From Ciceribacter lividus (GTDB taxonomy: Bacteria; Pseudomonadota; Alphaproteobacteria; Rhizobiales; Rhizobiaceae): a DNA stretch of 64,000 nucleotides. The DNA is taken from the NCBI RefSeq assembly GCF_003337715.1, contig NZ_QPIX01000002.1, forward strand, positions 124,001-188,000, given 5' to 3'. The position numbers and the translations under genes are program-made. The notes under the pieces are model-generated. The model did not search any database, was not told the origin of the DNA, and saw only the letters and a program-made list of their open reading frames with translations. How positions within the stretch are numbered: the stretch's first letter is position 1; every line of letters begins with the position of its first letter. Shown here one piece after another: positions 7,969 through 16,902 of this stretch.

Positions 7969-8826
7969 ATGCACAACGTTTCGCAGACAGAGGCGGCGAG
8001 CGGCATGCCGCTGACGACGGCCGAACGCACCAATTTCTGGCGCGACGGCCGGTTCGCGGGCATGGAGTGCCTGAGCACCACCTTCCGCACCCACGAATAC
8101 GCGCCGCACGCCCACGACACCTTCTCGATCGGAGCGATCGAGAGCGGCAGCCAGATTGCGCGCATCCGCGGCAGCCGCGAGGAGACCGGCCCCGGCCATC
8201 TCTACCTCATCAATCCGGAAGTCGTGCATGACGGCGCGCCCGGCGCCGAAGGCTATCGCTACCGCATGATCTACCCGGGCGAGACGCTCTACCGCGACGT
8301 GCTGGAAGACGTCACCGGCAAGGCCTGCCACGGGACGCCCGCTTTCGCCCGCGGCACGCCGCTCGACCCGGAGCTGGCGCAGGCCTTCCACCGGGCGCAT
8401 CGGGCGCTGGAAGACAATGTCGGCGCGCTCGAGGCCGAGGAGAGCATGTTCTCGGTGCTCGCGGCGATCTTCGTCCGCCACGGCAGCCGGCGCATCTCAC
8501 CCATCGACACCCGGGAACGCAGCGCCGTCTGGCGGGTGCGCGACCATCTCACTGCGAATTTCGCGAAAGACGTCGGCCTCGACGAACTCGCGACGACGGC
8601 CGGCCTGTCGCGGGCGCACCTGATCCGCGCCTTCCGCAGGGAATTCCACATCACCCCGCACGCCTTCCTCACCGACATCCGCGTGCGGCAGGCGCGCATC
8701 CTGTTGCGGCTCGGCCGCCCGATCGCCGACGTCGCGCTCGATTGCGGCTTCGCCGACCAGGCGCATTTCAGCCGCCATTTCAAGGCGCGCACCGGCGTCA
8801 CGCCGGGCCAGTTCCGCAAGGGCTGA
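7969..8826 (+). CDS. AraC family regulator, probably of azlCD
   Basis: A 285-residue AraC-type regulator. The N-terminal half is a cupin sensor domain (HAHDTFSIGAIESG and the GHLYLINPEVVHDG strand). The last 100 residues hold two helix-turn-helix units (LDELATTAGLSRAHLIRAFRREF and IADVALDCGFADQAHFSRHFK), ending with the GVTPGQFRKG tail. It reads away from alr and is followed after 62 bases by azlC on the same strand. AraC regulators of this cupin type commonly sit beside AzlC exporters, so local control is a reasonable inference. A start at residue 13 (8005) is also possible. Confidence 0.88.
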   Translation: MHNVSQTEAASGMPLTTAERTNFWRDGRFAGMECLSTTFRTHEYAPHAHDTFSIGAIESGSQIARIRGSREETGPGHLYLINPEVVHDGAPGAEGYRYRMIYPGETLYRDVLEDVTGKACHGTPAFARGTPLDPELAQAFHRAHRALEDNVGALEAEESMFSVLAAIFVRHGSRRISPIDTRERSAVWRVRDHLTANFAKDVGLDELATTAGLSRAHLIRAFRREFHITPHAFLTDIRVRQARILLRLGRPIADVALDCGFADQAHFSRHFKARTGVTPGQFRKG

Positions 8827-8888
8827 TCACTTTCCTTCAAGACCCGTCCGTTCCTCCTGCCTATGAGAGACGTCTCATCGACAACAGG

Positions 8889-9605
8889 ATGCCTGACATG
8901 CCGGACCATCGTGGCGGCCGCGCCGCCGAAGTTTTCTCTGCCATGCGCCGCATGGCGCCGCTGATTACAGCCGTGATCCCGATCGGCCTCGTCTTCGGGG
9001 CGGCCGCGGCGGGCAACGGCCTTTCGCCGCTCGAAGCGACGCTGATGAGTGCGCTGGTCTTCGCCGGCGGCTCGCAGTTCGTCGCCATGGACATCTGGAC
9101 GCATCCGGCGAGCTGGGCGGCACTCGGCGTCTCCGCCTTCCTGGTCAACATCCGCCACGTGCTGATGAGCGCGTCGCTCGCGCCGAAGCTCGGGCACTTT
9201 CCCGGCTGGCGGAAGTATCTCTCGGTGCTCTTCCTGACCGACGAAGGCTGGGCGGTTGCCGAAACCCACGCGGCGGGCGCGAGGCTCACCCCGCTCTGGT
9301 ACGCCGGCGCCGTCATTCCGTTCTACCTCGCCTGGGTGGCGTCGGGCCTCGCCGGTTCGCTCGCCGGCGCCTTCCTCGGCGATCCGGCCGTCACCGGGCT
9401 CGACTTTGTCTTCTGCGCCGTCTTCATCGTGCTGGTGATGAATTTCTGGAAGGGCGCGCGCACCGGACTGGTACTCCTTGCAAGTGGGCTGTCTGCCGTG
9501 CTGGTGCATGCGGCCGTGCCGGGCGTCTGGTATATCCTCGCCGGCGCGCTCGCGGGTGTCGCCACGGCCGTCCTCATGCCCGACGGCCAAGAGGTCACGG
9601 CATGA
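8889..9605 (+). CDS. azlC: AzlC family branched-chain amino acid exporter, large subunit
   Basis: A 238-residue inner-membrane protein with the AzlC signatures: AVIPIGLVFGAAAAGNGLS, the ALVFAGGSQFVAMD helix, and VNIRHVLMSASLAP. Together with the small AzlD subunit it forms an exporter of branched-chain amino acids or related compounds (LivFGHM-independent; characterised as BrnFE or YgaZH in other bacteria). I start at 8889; the longer frame begins inside the AraC gene. An ATG three codons later (8898) is equally usable. It overlaps azlD by four bases (ATGA). Confidence 0.88.
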   Translation: MPDMPDHRGGRAAEVFSAMRRMAPLITAVIPIGLVFGAAAAGNGLSPLEATLMSALVFAGGSQFVAMDIWTHPASWAALGVSAFLVNIRHVLMSASLAPKLGHFPGWRKYLSVLFLTDEGWAVAETHAAGARLTPLWYAGAVIPFYLAWVASGLAGSLAGAFLGDPAVTGLDFVFCAVFIVLVMNFWKGARTGLVLLASGLSAVLVHAAVPGVWYILAGALAGVATAVLMPDGQEVTA

Positions 9606-9904
9606 CGCTCGATCCGCAGACCTTTCTCGCGATCCTCGTGATGGCGCTCGCAACCGCCGCAACCCGCATCGGCGGGCTCGTCCTCTTCGGTTTCCTGACG
9701 CTGGACCGCCGGCAGAAGCGGGCGATGGAGGCGATCCCGCCGGCGGTGCTGATGGCAGTCGTCGCACCCACGGCGCTCGCCACCGGACCGGCGGAGACGA
9801 TCGCCGCGGTCGTCACGGCACTAGCGGCGCTGCGCCTGCCGCTGCTTGCCGCAACCGCACTCGGCGTCGCGGCCGTGGCGATATTGAGGGCGGCAGGTCT
9901 CTGA
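9602..9904 (+). CDS. azlD: AzlD family exporter, small subunit
   Basis: A 100-residue protein with about four short hydrophobic helices and the AzlD pattern (ATAATRIGGLVLFGF, the RRQKRAMEAIPPAVLMAVVAP loop). It begins in the ATGA overlap with the end of azlC, implying translational coupling and a fixed subunit ratio. It is the partner that AzlC needs for export. It converges on the FtrA-type regulator gene, with only 12 bases between the stops. Confidence 0.86.
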   Translation: MTLDPQTFLAILVMALATAATRIGGLVLFGFLTLDRRQKRAMEAIPPAVLMAVVAPTALATGPAETIAAVVTALAALRLPLLAATALGVAAVAILRAAGL

Positions 9905-9916
9905 CCTCGGCCCTTG

Positions 9917-10909
9917 TCACGCCGCGGTCGGCTCCAGATCCTCGGCGATGAACCGGGCACGGAACTCCGTGGGGCTGATCCCGAGCTTCCGGCGAAAATG
10001 GTGCCGGAGCGTGTGAGCGGACCCGAAGCCGGCGGCGATGGCAATCTCCTCCATCCGGGCCGTGCCGCGGCGGAGCAACTGCTTCGCCAGCGTTACCCGT
10101 TCGGTCACCAGCCATTCGCCGGGCGCCATGCCGGTGGCGTCGCAAAAGCGGCGTTGGAAGGTGCGATCGCTCATGCGGCAGAGGCGGGCCATTTCGGCGA
10201 TGGTCCAGTCGCGGGCGAGGTCGCCGCGGATGGCGTCGAGCAGCGGCGCGATCTCGGCGCCTTCACGGAGTGCGACCGGCCGTTCGAGGAACTGTGCCTG
10301 CCCGCCGGAACGATGGGCGGGCATCACCAGCCGTCGGGCGACCGAGTTGGCGGCTGCAGGACCGAAGTCGTGCCGGATCATCTCGATCAGGAGGTCGATG
10401 CCGGCGGCACTGCCGGCCGCCGTAAATATCCCGTCATGCGACCTGTAAAGGGAAGCTTCGTCGACGACGAGGCCGGGGTGCTTGCGGCGCAGGGCATCCG
10501 CATAACGCCAGTGTGTCGTGGCGACCCCCTTGTCGAGAAGACCGGTCGCCGCAAGTACGAAGGCGCCGGAACAGAGTGAAACCAGCCGTGCGCCGCGCGC
10601 ATGCGCCGCCCGCAGCTGCCGAAGCAGCCCATCCGGCACCGGCATGTCGACACCACGCCAGCCGGGCACGACGATGATGTCGGCTTCGTCGAGGCGATCG
10701 ATGCCGCCGTCCGCAGTCACGGTCAGGCCACCATGGGCTCGCATCGGCCCCTCATCGACCGCACAGGTGGCGAAGCGGTACCAGCCCGGTCCCATCTCCG
10801 GGCGGCTGAGACCGAAGATCTCGGTCACGATGCCGAATTCGAATGTGCACAGGCCGTCGTAGACGAGAGCGACGACGAGAGGGCCGGTTGTCGGAGCAGG
10901 GTTTGTCAT
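9917..10909 (-). CDS. ftrA: FtrA/GlxA-type transcriptional regulator (DJ-1/PfpI plus AraC HTH)
   Basis: A 330-residue protein in two parts. Residues 10-190 form a DJ-1/PfpI amidotransferase-like sensor domain with the nucleophile-elbow sequence SLCSGAFVLAATGLLD. Residues 215-320 form an AraC DNA-binding domain with helices WTIAEMARLCRMSDRTFQRRF and EEIAIAAGFGSAHTLRHHF. It is divergent from a rhodanese gene with 84 bases between start codons. In many Proteobacteria ftrA is paired with a rhodanese in just this way, so FtrA probably controls it. The ligand is unknown. Confidence 0.88.
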   Translation of the reverse strand: MTNPAPTTGPLVVALVYDGLCTFEFGIVTEIFGLSRPEMGPGWYRFATCAVDEGPMRAHGGLTVTADGGIDRLDEADIIVVPGWRGVDMPVPDGLLRQLRAAHARGARLVSLCSGAFVLAATGLLDKGVATTHWRYADALRRKHPGLVVDEASLYRSHDGIFTAAGSAAGIDLLIEMIRHDFGPAAANSVARRLVMPAHRSGGQAQFLERPVALREGAEIAPLLDAIRGDLARDWTIAEMARLCRMSDRTFQRRFCDATGMAPGEWLVTERVTLAKQLLRRGTARMEEIAIAAGFGSAHTLRHHFRRKLGISPTEFRARFIAEDLEPTAA

Positions 10910-10993
10910 GATTTACACGCATATTGTCATTCCTGCCAATTTGCAACGCCGGCGTTTCGTTCGATGTTTGCCGCGTCGAAAGGAGACCAAGTG

Positions 10994-11395
10994 ATGACCT
11001 CTGCCGTGACTGCCGTGAAACCCGCTCCGAGCAACATTGCCCAAGAGCACTTTTCCGCCGAATTTTCCTTTGAAACCGATTGCTGGGACGTTCACGATGC
11101 CCTGGCGAGAGGCGCGGACTTCGTGTTGCTCGACGTTCGTAGCCCCGCCCTCTATGCGAAGGGGCACATTCCGGGAGCGGTCGGGCTGCCGCATGGGAAG
11201 ATCACCGCCAACCGCATGTCGGAGTGGCCGGAAGATACGATCTTCGTCACCTACTGCGCCGGACCCCACTGCAACGGCGCCGCCCGCGGCGCACTGCGGC
11301 TTGCCGGCCTCGGCCGCCCGGTGAAGATCATGGCCGGCGGCATAACCGGCTGGCTGGACGAGGGCTTTGAACTCGCGGCCGCAGAGGCGCCGTGA
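10994..11395 (+). CDS. Single-domain rhodanese sulfurtransferase
   Basis: A 133-residue protein with one rhodanese domain: DFVLLDVRSPALYAKGHIPGAVGLPHGKI, then the active-site loop TYCAGPHCNGAARGA, and the closing IMAGGITGWLDEGF. The first cysteine of the loop is the expected persulfide carrier. The second cysteine five residues on is unusual and could form a disulfide with it. The start at 10994 follows an AGGAGA ribosome site eight bases upstream; GTG at 10991 is in frame. It is divergent from ftrA and followed by a GNAT gene overlapping its stop. Confidence 0.88.
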   Translation: MTSAVTAVKPAPSNIAQEHFSAEFSFETDCWDVHDALARGADFVLLDVRSPALYAKGHIPGAVGLPHGKITANRMSEWPEDTIFVTYCAGPHCNGAARGALRLAGLGRPVKIMAGGITGWLDEGFELAAAEAP

Positions 11396-11835
11396 TGCTC
11401 GTCGTGGGTGAGGCGGCGTCGCAGCACGCCGACGACCTCCTCGAACTGATCCGGGAACACGCCGCCTATGAGCGAACGACGGCCGGAATCACGCGAGAGG
11501 AGCTTCTGCGGCTGCTGACCGAGAGGCATATTCCCGTTCGCCTCTTCGTCGCGCAAAGCGATCGCTTGCAGGGATATGCCGCCCTGACCTTCGATCACTC
11601 GCTGTGGCGGGCCCGCCGCTTTGCTCATCTCGACTGCCTGTTCGTCCGCGCATCCGGTCGCGGCAAGGGAACGGGAGCCAGGCTTTTCGCGCATGTCGTC
11701 GATGAGGCGCGCGCATCCGGCGCGGATCGTCTCGAATGGCAGACACCGGACTGGAACCGGGACGCGATCCGGTTCTACGAGCGCGAAGGCGGTGTCTGGC
11801 ATGCCAAGGCCCGCTTCAGTCTCGCGATCTCCTGA
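11395..11835 (+). CDS. GNAT family N-acetyltransferase
   Basis: A 146-residue protein of the GNAT fold. The acetyl-CoA motif A reads LDCLFVRASGRGKGTGARLF with the R-G-x-G-x-G/A phosphate loop, and motif B reads WQTPDWNRDAIRFYEREGG. The substrate (a small molecule or a protein N-terminus) is not evident. Its ATG overlaps the rhodanese stop by one base (TGATG), so the two are translated from one message. GTG at 11392 is an alternative start. Confidence 0.85.
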   Translation: MLVVGEAASQHADDLLELIREHAAYERTTAGITREELLRLLTERHIPVRLFVAQSDRLQGYAALTFDHSLWRARRFAHLDCLFVRASGRGKGTGARLFAHVVDEARASGADRLEWQTPDWNRDAIRFYEREGGVWHAKARFSLAIS

Positions 11836-11914
11836 GACGCCGAAACTCGCGACGGGCAATGGACCTGACGTTCACCCGCACGTCTGCTTGCGGGTGGGCC
11901 GGTCGTCCAGGTTC

Positions 11915-12316
11915 TCAAGACCCTTGGAAATCGCCCGTAAGGGCGAGATTTTGTGGCTCTCCGATTTCTATTGCATGCCCGTCGGGATCATAGAACCGGA
12001 ACACGCGTTGCCCCCATGCCTGCCGCTCAACGGGATGTATTAGTTTCACGCGAGGCCCGATTTCTGCGAAAGCCGCGTCAACGTCTTCATGCTCAAAATA
12101 CAATAGTAGATTTCTCTGGCCATAAGGTTCTTGCGAAGTGGTTGCTTCGCGCCAGACCGTCTGTTCGAGCGACTGCCCCTCGTGTATCGCAAAGCCCGTT
12201 TCGAAGAGCACGAAGCTCCCAAAATCCTCCAATACTCTCAGGCCGAGTATATCTTGGTAGAAGGCCTTGGACCGGCCGATGTCGCGGACGAAAGGAATAG
12301 GATTGACGAAACGCAT
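11915..12316 (-). CDS. VOC (glyoxalase/bleomycin-resistance fold) protein
   Basis: A 133-residue protein with two beta-alpha-beta-beta-beta repeats: RFVNPIPFVRDIGRSKAFYQDILGL opens the first, and YFEHEDVDAAFAEIG then FRFYDPDGHAIEIGEP closes the second. The final DPDGHAIEI motif supplies the metal-binding Glu found in this superfamily. Function could be a lyase, a dioxygenase or a binding protein; nothing in the context settles it. It converges on the GNAT gene with a 79-base gap. Confidence 0.82.
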   Translation of the reverse strand: MRFVNPIPFVRDIGRSKAFYQDILGLRVLEDFGSFVLFETGFAIHEGQSLEQTVWREATTSQEPYGQRNLLLYFEHEDVDAAFAEIGPRVKLIHPVERQAWGQRVFRFYDPDGHAIEIGEPQNLALTGDFQGS

Positions 12317-12474
12317 CGAATTCCTCTCGCGACGTCCAAGTCTCCGTCACACAAGGCAAAACCCCCGTGCCTCCTGCGACCGCGCCCCGCAATGTCCAAA
12401 ATCTCCGAAAGCCTGCTATCGGCAGAAGCAGATGCAGGCCTTCGATGGTCAAGAGATGGGCACGCGGCTCCCGC

Positions 12475-13971
12475 TCAATGCTCCTCGTACTGCGTGAAGC
12501 TCGGGTCGGCGAGATCGGCGAAGCGGGTGTATTCGGCCTGGAAGGCGAGCTTGACGGTGCCGGTTGGCCCGTGACGCTGCTTGGCGATGATGACGTCGGC
12601 CGTGCCCTTGACCTTCTCCATCTGTCCTTCCCATTCGGCGTATTTCGGGTCGGCGGGGTCGCGCGGTTCCATGTTCTTCACATAGTATTCCTCGCGGAAC
12701 ACGAAGAGCACGACGTCCGCGTCCTGTTCGATAGAGCCCGATTCACGCAGGTCGGAGAGCTGCGGGCGCTTGTCGTCGCGGCTTTCGACCTGACGGGAGA
12801 GCTGCGAGAGCGCGACGATCGGAACGTTGAGTTCCTTGCCGAGCGCCTTGAGGCCCGTGGTGATCTCGGTGATTTCCTGCACGCGGTTCTCGCCGGCCTT
12901 CTTGGAACCGGTCATCAGCTGCACGTAGTCGACCACGAGGCAGTCGAGGCCGCGCTGGCGCTTCAGGCGGCGGGCACGCGCCGCGAGCTGTGCGATCGAG
13001 ATGCCGCCGGTCTGGTCGATGTAGAGCGGCACCTTCTGCATGGTCTGGGAGAAGCCGACGAGCTTCTCGAAGTCCTGCTCGGTGATATCGCCGCGGCGGA
13101 TCTTCGAGGACGAGACTTCTGTCTGCTCGGACATGATACGGGTGGCGAGCTGCTCGGACGACATTTCGAGCGAGTAGAAGCCGACGACACCGCCGTTCCT
13201 GGCCTTGAACGAGCCGTCCGGCATGACCTCGGGCTCGTAGGCTGCGGCGATGTTCCAGGCGATGTTGGTCGCAAGCGAGGTCTTGCCCATGCCCGGACGG
13301 CCGGCGAGGATGATCAAGTCGGAGCGCTGCAGACCGCCCATCTTCGAGTCGAGCGAATGGATGCCGGTCGAAATGCCGGAGAGATTGCCGTCGCGTTCGA
13401 AGGCGGCGCCCGCCATGTCGACGGCCAGTGCCACTGCGTCGCTGAAGGCCTGGAAGCCGCCGTCGTAGCGGCCGTTCTCGGCGAGTTCGAAAAGGCGGCG
13501 TTCGGTGTCCTCGATCTGCGCCTGCGGCGGCATGTCGAGCGGCGCGTCATAGGCGATGTTGACGACGTCCTCGCCGATCTGGATCAGCGCGCGGCGCAGC
13601 GCCAGATCGTAGATCGCGCGGCCGTAGTCCTCGGCGTTGATGATCGTCACCGCCTCGGAGGCGAGGCGGGCGAGATACTGCGCGACCGTGAGGTCGCCGA
13701 CCTTCTCTTCGGCCGGCAGGAAGGTCTTGATGGTGACGGGGTTCGCCGTCTTGCCCATGCGGATGATCTCCGAGGCGACCTCGAAGATCTTGCGGTGCAA
13801 CGGCTCGTAGAGATGGACGGGCTTCAGAAAGTCCGAGACGCGGTAATAGGCGTCGTTGTTGACGAGGATCGCGCCGAGAAGCGCCTGTTCGGCCTCGATG
13901 TTGTTCGGCGCTTCGCGATAGAGCGGCTCGGCCTGCTGGGGGGGCGTGATCTTGCGCACAGCGTCGTTCAT
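12475..13971 (-). CDS. dnaB: Replicative DNA helicase DnaB
   Basis: A 498-residue hexameric helicase that unwinds the chromosome at the replication fork. The N-terminal DnaG-binding domain covers about residues 20-130. The RecA-like ATPase has Walker A GRPGMGKTS at 224-232, the DnaB-specific SSEQLATRIMSEQTEVSSSKIRRGDI stretch, Walker B LDCLVVDYVQLM and the QLSRQVESRDDKRPQLSDLRESG helicase motif. No intein interrupts it. It lies 350 bases downstream of rplI, in the rpsF-rpsR-rplI-dnaB order known from many bacteria. Confidence 0.97.
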   Translation of the reverse strand: MNDAVRKITPPQQAEPLYREAPNNIEAEQALLGAILVNNDAYYRVSDFLKPVHLYEPLHRKIFEVASEIIRMGKTANPVTIKTFLPAEEKVGDLTVAQYLARLASEAVTIINAEDYGRAIYDLALRRALIQIGEDVVNIAYDAPLDMPPQAQIEDTERRLFELAENGRYDGGFQAFSDAVALAVDMAGAAFERDGNLSGISTGIHSLDSKMGGLQRSDLIILAGRPGMGKTSLATNIAWNIAAAYEPEVMPDGSFKARNGGVVGFYSLEMSSEQLATRIMSEQTEVSSSKIRRGDITEQDFEKLVGFSQTMQKVPLYIDQTGGISIAQLAARARRLKRQRGLDCLVVDYVQLMTGSKKAGENRVQEITEITTGLKALGKELNVPIVALSQLSRQVESRDDKRPQLSDLRESGSIEQDADVVLFVFREEYYVKNMEPRDPADPKYAEWEGQMEKVKGTADVIIAKQRHGPTGTVKLAFQAEYTRFADLADPSFTQYEEH

Positions 13972-14320
13972 TGCGGGCTACCGTTTCCCTCGTTCATGCT
14001 CGTCGACAGCCAACCGGTTTGACGATCGACGACAGGATAGTCAACAGCAATCGGGCGATTCCACGCCCGCTCGGCGGGCAGACGGTCCGTGCCGGCAGTT
14101 GTCCCTTTTATCCACAGGCCGGCGGGTTTCCGTACGGTCCGATTGGGATTCCGCTTGCGCGCCCGCGGGCGGCGGCGAATCGCCCGGCACGGATGATTCT
14201 ACACCGTGGCGGAAACGTCCGGAGGGAATTCTTCGGCGGCCTGTGGGGCCGGGCCCTCCCGCAAAAGAAAACGCCCGGGCCGCATGGACCCGGGCGTCGA
14301 AATCCGGCTTGCGACGGATG
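13972..14320. other. 349-base gap between rplI and dnaB
   Basis: No gene is visible. The part next to rplI holds a strong intrinsic terminator (annotated separately). The rest presumably contains the dnaB promoter, which reads leftward. I see no convincing -35/-10 pair. The GC-rich stretches around 14155-14190 can fold but match no RNA family I recognise. Confidence 0.5.
14262..14296 (-). terminator. Intrinsic terminator after rplI
   Basis: Read on the minus strand, an 8-bp perfect stem CGCCCGGG / CCCGGGCG (14296-14289 with 14279-14272) encloses a nine-base loop and runs into TTTTCTTTT. It begins 24 bases past the rplI stop. It should end the rpsF-rpsR-DUF2232-rplI transcript before dnaB. 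Confidence 0.88.
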
Positions 14321-14896
14321 TTATTCCTGTTCGCCTTCGAACTCGGCGTCCGGGTTGAAGAAGTCTTCCGGACGCAGGGCGTCTTCGTCGACGCCGTAGA
14401 TCGCGTCGGCGGAGGTCAGGCTTTCGCCCTTGGCCTGGCGTTCGGCTTCTTCGGCCGAGCGGGCGACGTTGAGCTCGATCGACAGCTCGACTTCGGCATG
14501 CAGGTGCAGGGTGACCTGGTGCAGGCCGATCGACTTGATCGGCTGGTTGAGTTCGACCTGGTTGCGCGAAACGTTGAAGCCTTCGGAGGCCAGGATCTCG
14601 GCGACGTCACGAGCGGCGACGGAGCCGTACAGCTGGCCGGTTTCGCCGGCCGAACGGACGACGACGAAGGACTTGCCGGAGAGGGCGTCGGCGACCTTCT
14701 GGGCTTCCGACTTGCGCTCGAGGTTGCGGGCTTCGAGGGTGGCGCGTTCGGCTTCGAAGCGGGCCTTGTTGGCGGCGTTGGCGCGCAGCGCCTTGCCCTG
14801 CGGCAGGAGATAGTTGCGGGCAAAGCCGTCGCGAACCTTCACGGTTTCGCCCATCTGGCCGAGCTTGGCGATACGTTCGAGAAGAATGACTTCCAT
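14321..14896 (-). CDS. rplI: 50S ribosomal protein L9
   Basis: A 191-residue L9. The N-terminal RNA-binding domain reads [36 protein letters not shown], which contains the L9 signature. A long central helix ([21 protein letters not shown]) and the C-terminal domain follow. An acidic C-terminal tail of about 40 residues makes it longer than the 149-residue E. coli protein, as is usual in rhizobia. It is the last gene before the terminator at 14262. Confidence 0.97.
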   Translation of the reverse strand: MEVILLERIAKLGQMGETVKVRDGFARNYLLPQGKALRANAANKARFEAERATLEARNLERKSEAQKVADALSGKSFVVVRSAGETGQLYGSVAARDVAEILASEGFNVSRNQVELNQPIKSIGLHQVTLHLHAEVELSIELNVARSAEEAERQAKGESLTSADAIYGVDEDALRPEDFFNPDAEFEGEQE

Positions 14897-14921
14897 TTTC
14901 GTTTCCTTTCAGTCTTGAAGT

Positions 14922-15899
14922 TCAGGTGTTGCGGTTGTCAGGTTTGTCGGCGGGTCGCGCCGGCGTCAGCGCCACGGTCCGCCGGGTGTCCGACAGGCCG
15001 AGGACGAGAATGAAGAAGGCGGGCAGCACGAGCAGCGCCGAGAGATAGGCGAGCACCAGCGCCGGCGCGCGCCAGTCCTTGCCGCGGGTGCGCAGGTGCA
15101 GGGAGGCGAAGCCGGCAAGCAGGAACCCCGCGCCGAAGGTGCCACAGACGGTTGCGCCGACAAGGGCCGGAACCCCGCCGTAGAAGCTCGCGAGAATGCC
15201 GGCGAGGAACACGAAGAGCGCGTTGCGGTTCATCCTGAGTGCGGACGGAATGTCCTCGCGCGGGCGCAGGGCGTGGCCGGAGGCGGCGACGATCCGCACG
15301 GCGACGTAGTAGGCCGAAAAGAGCATCAGCACCCAGGTGCCGCCCTGCATGACCGGCAGCATCGTCAGCATCATGCGCTTCAGCTGCGCGACGCTTGCGG
15401 CATCCGGCGCCATTGCGGGGTTCTCGCCGCCCTGGACCGACTGCAGCAGCGCATCGACCATCTGGCTGACGAGGTCCGGTCCGTAGCCGATCATGATCCC
15501 GAGCACGACGACGGCGAGCGCGACCAGTGAGCAGAGGTGCAGCAGGATATCGGAGAGCGGATACCATGCCATCAGGTGGTCGGGGCCGCCGATCTCGGAG
15601 GCGGGACGCGCGAGGTTCGCAAGATGGCTGAGCCAGCCCGCCGGCAGCAGCGTGAAGATCGCCATGGCGAAGGCGAAGAGCGGCGAGACGGCGAGCGCGC
15701 CGACGGCGGCGGCGGTGATGACCGCGATGATCGCGGCGACGTTGCCCCAGCCGAGGCCGACAATGAGCACGGGAAGGGCGGACGCCGCGTAGAGGAGAGA
15801 GGCAAACGACGGCTGCGCATTCGCGCCCAGCACCAGCAGGGCGGCGGTAATGCCGGCGAGAACGCCGGTCAGCAGCAATGTCGCATTCACCTGTTTCAC
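14922..15899 (-). CDS. DUF2232 family integral membrane protein
   Basis: A 325-residue hydrophobic protein with about eight transmembrane helices, recognisable as the DUF2232 (YybS-like) family by its position between rpsR and rplI and by the GLGWGNVAAIIAVITAAAVGAL and GGENPAMAP regions. I choose the GTG at 15899 because AGCAGGAC lies at ribosome-binding distance and the protein then starts directly at the first helix. The frame to 15971 would add a polar extension. Function unknown; co-transcription with ribosomal protein genes is typical in alphaproteobacteria. Confidence 0.8.
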   Translation of the reverse strand: MKQVNATLLLTGVLAGITAALLVLGANAQPSFASLLYAASALPVLIVGLGWGNVAAIIAVITAAAVGALAVSPLFAFAMAIFTLLPAGWLSHLANLARPASEIGGPDHLMAWYPLSDILLHLCSLVALAVVVLGIMIGYGPDLVSQMVDALLQSVQGGENPAMAPDAASVAQLKRMMLTMLPVMQGGTWVLMLFSAYYVAVRIVAASGHALRPREDIPSALRMNRNALFVFLAGILASFYGGVPALVGATVCGTFGAGFLLAGFASLHLRTRGKDWRAPALVLAYLSALLVLPAFFILVLGLSDTRRTVALTPARPADKPDNRNT

Positions 15900-16013
15900 G
15901 TCGCTGTCCTGCTTTTCGAAGCAGTTAGGGGAAGATCCGGATTCGATCTGTGAGCGTCCGGTCCCCAACATGGGTTTTCAAGGGTGCCGATCCGCGCCCA
16001 TCGCGGAAGGGCG

Positions 16014-16039
16014 GTTCCGCCGGCCGAAGCCGGCGGAAC
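16014..16039 (-). other. Stable UUCG-loop hairpin between rpsR and DUF2232 gene
   Basis: On the minus strand, an 11-bp perfect stem (GTTCCGCCGGC with its complement) closes a TTCG tetraloop, one of the most stable RNA hairpins. It starts about ten bases after the rpsR stop. No U-run follows, so it is more likely to set an mRNA 3' end or reduce expression of the downstream genes than to terminate fully. Confidence 0.6.
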
Positions 16040-16048
16040 AATGTCGGA

Positions 16049-16297
16049 TTACGCTACGACGTAGGGCAGCAGGCCGAGGAAGCGGGCGCGCTTGATGGCC
16101 TTGGCCAGTTCGCGCTGCTTCTTCTGGGAAACTGCCGTGATGCGGGACGGAACGATCTTGCCGCGCTCGGAAATGTAGCGCTGCAGGAGACGAACGTCCT
16201 TGTAGTCGATCTTCGGTGCGTTCGCGCCCGAGAAGGGGCAGGTCTTGCGACGACGATGGAACGGGCGGCGTGCCGGAGCAGAGGATGCATCAGCCAT
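16049..16297 (-). CDS. rpsR: 30S ribosomal protein S18
   Basis: An 82-residue S18. It contains the hallmark segment [50 protein letters not shown], and an N-terminal RRKTCPFSG with a cysteine. In the ribosome it binds S6, whose gene lies 24 bases upstream, and they form the heterodimer of the platform. Length and sequence are normal. Confidence 0.98.
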   Translation of the reverse strand: MADASSAPARRPFHRRRKTCPFSGANAPKIDYKDVRLLQRYISERGKIVPSRITAVSQKKQRELAKAIKRARFLGLLPYVVA

Positions 16298-16321
16298 TGT
16301 GTTTTCTCCTTGTGCTCGAAA

Positions 16322-16777
16322 TTACGCGCGGTCTTCGCGCGGACGACGCTCGAAGCCACCTTCGCGCGGACCACGGTCCGGACGCGGGCCACGATCGCCG
16401 AAGTCGCGGCGCGGGCCGCGGTCGTCGCCTTCGCGGCGCGGACGGTCGTCGCGGTCGCGCTTCTGCATCATCGCGGACGGGCCTTCTTCATGGGCTTCGA
16501 CGGCGATGGTCATGTAACGAAGAACGTCTTCGTTGATGCGCATCTGGCGTTCCATTTCATGGATGGCGGCCGCCGGAGCGTCGATGTCCATGAGCGCGTA
16601 ATGCGCCTTGCGGTTCTTCTTGATGCGGTAGGTGAGGGACTTCAGGCCCCAGTTTTCGATGCGCCCGACCTTGCCGCCGTTAGCTTCGATGACGCCCTTG
16701 TACTGTTCGACGAGGGCATCAACCTGCTGAGCGGACATATCCTGCCGGGCAAGGAATACATGTTCGTAAAGAGCCAT
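16322..16777 (-). CDS. rpsF: 30S ribosomal protein S6
   Basis: A 151-residue S6. Residues 1-95 are the conserved fold ([26 protein letters not shown], then [16 protein letters not shown] and [11 protein letters not shown]). Residues 105-151 form an Arg/Asp/Gly-rich tail that is not part of the core fold and lengthens it over the E. coli protein; such tails are common in rhizobia. It opens the ribosomal operon, with a likely autoregulatory leader and a good promoter upstream. Confidence 0.97.
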   Translation of the reverse strand: MALYEHVFLARQDMSAQQVDALVEQYKGVIEANGGKVGRIENWGLKSLTYRIKKNRKAHYALMDIDAPAAAIHEMERQMRINEDVLRYMTIAVEAHEEGPSAMMQKRDRDDRPRREGDDRGPRRDFGDRGPRPDRGPREGGFERRPREDRA

Positions 16778-16902
16778 TGTAGACTTGCCTTTCTTGCGGT
16801 TGTCGTCACCCGGATCCGGCGCTAAGCCTCAACGACTGCTCTTGGAACTGGAAAATCCAGGCAAGAAAAGCGTTTGATCGAGACGGTCGAGAGCGGAGAC
16901 AC

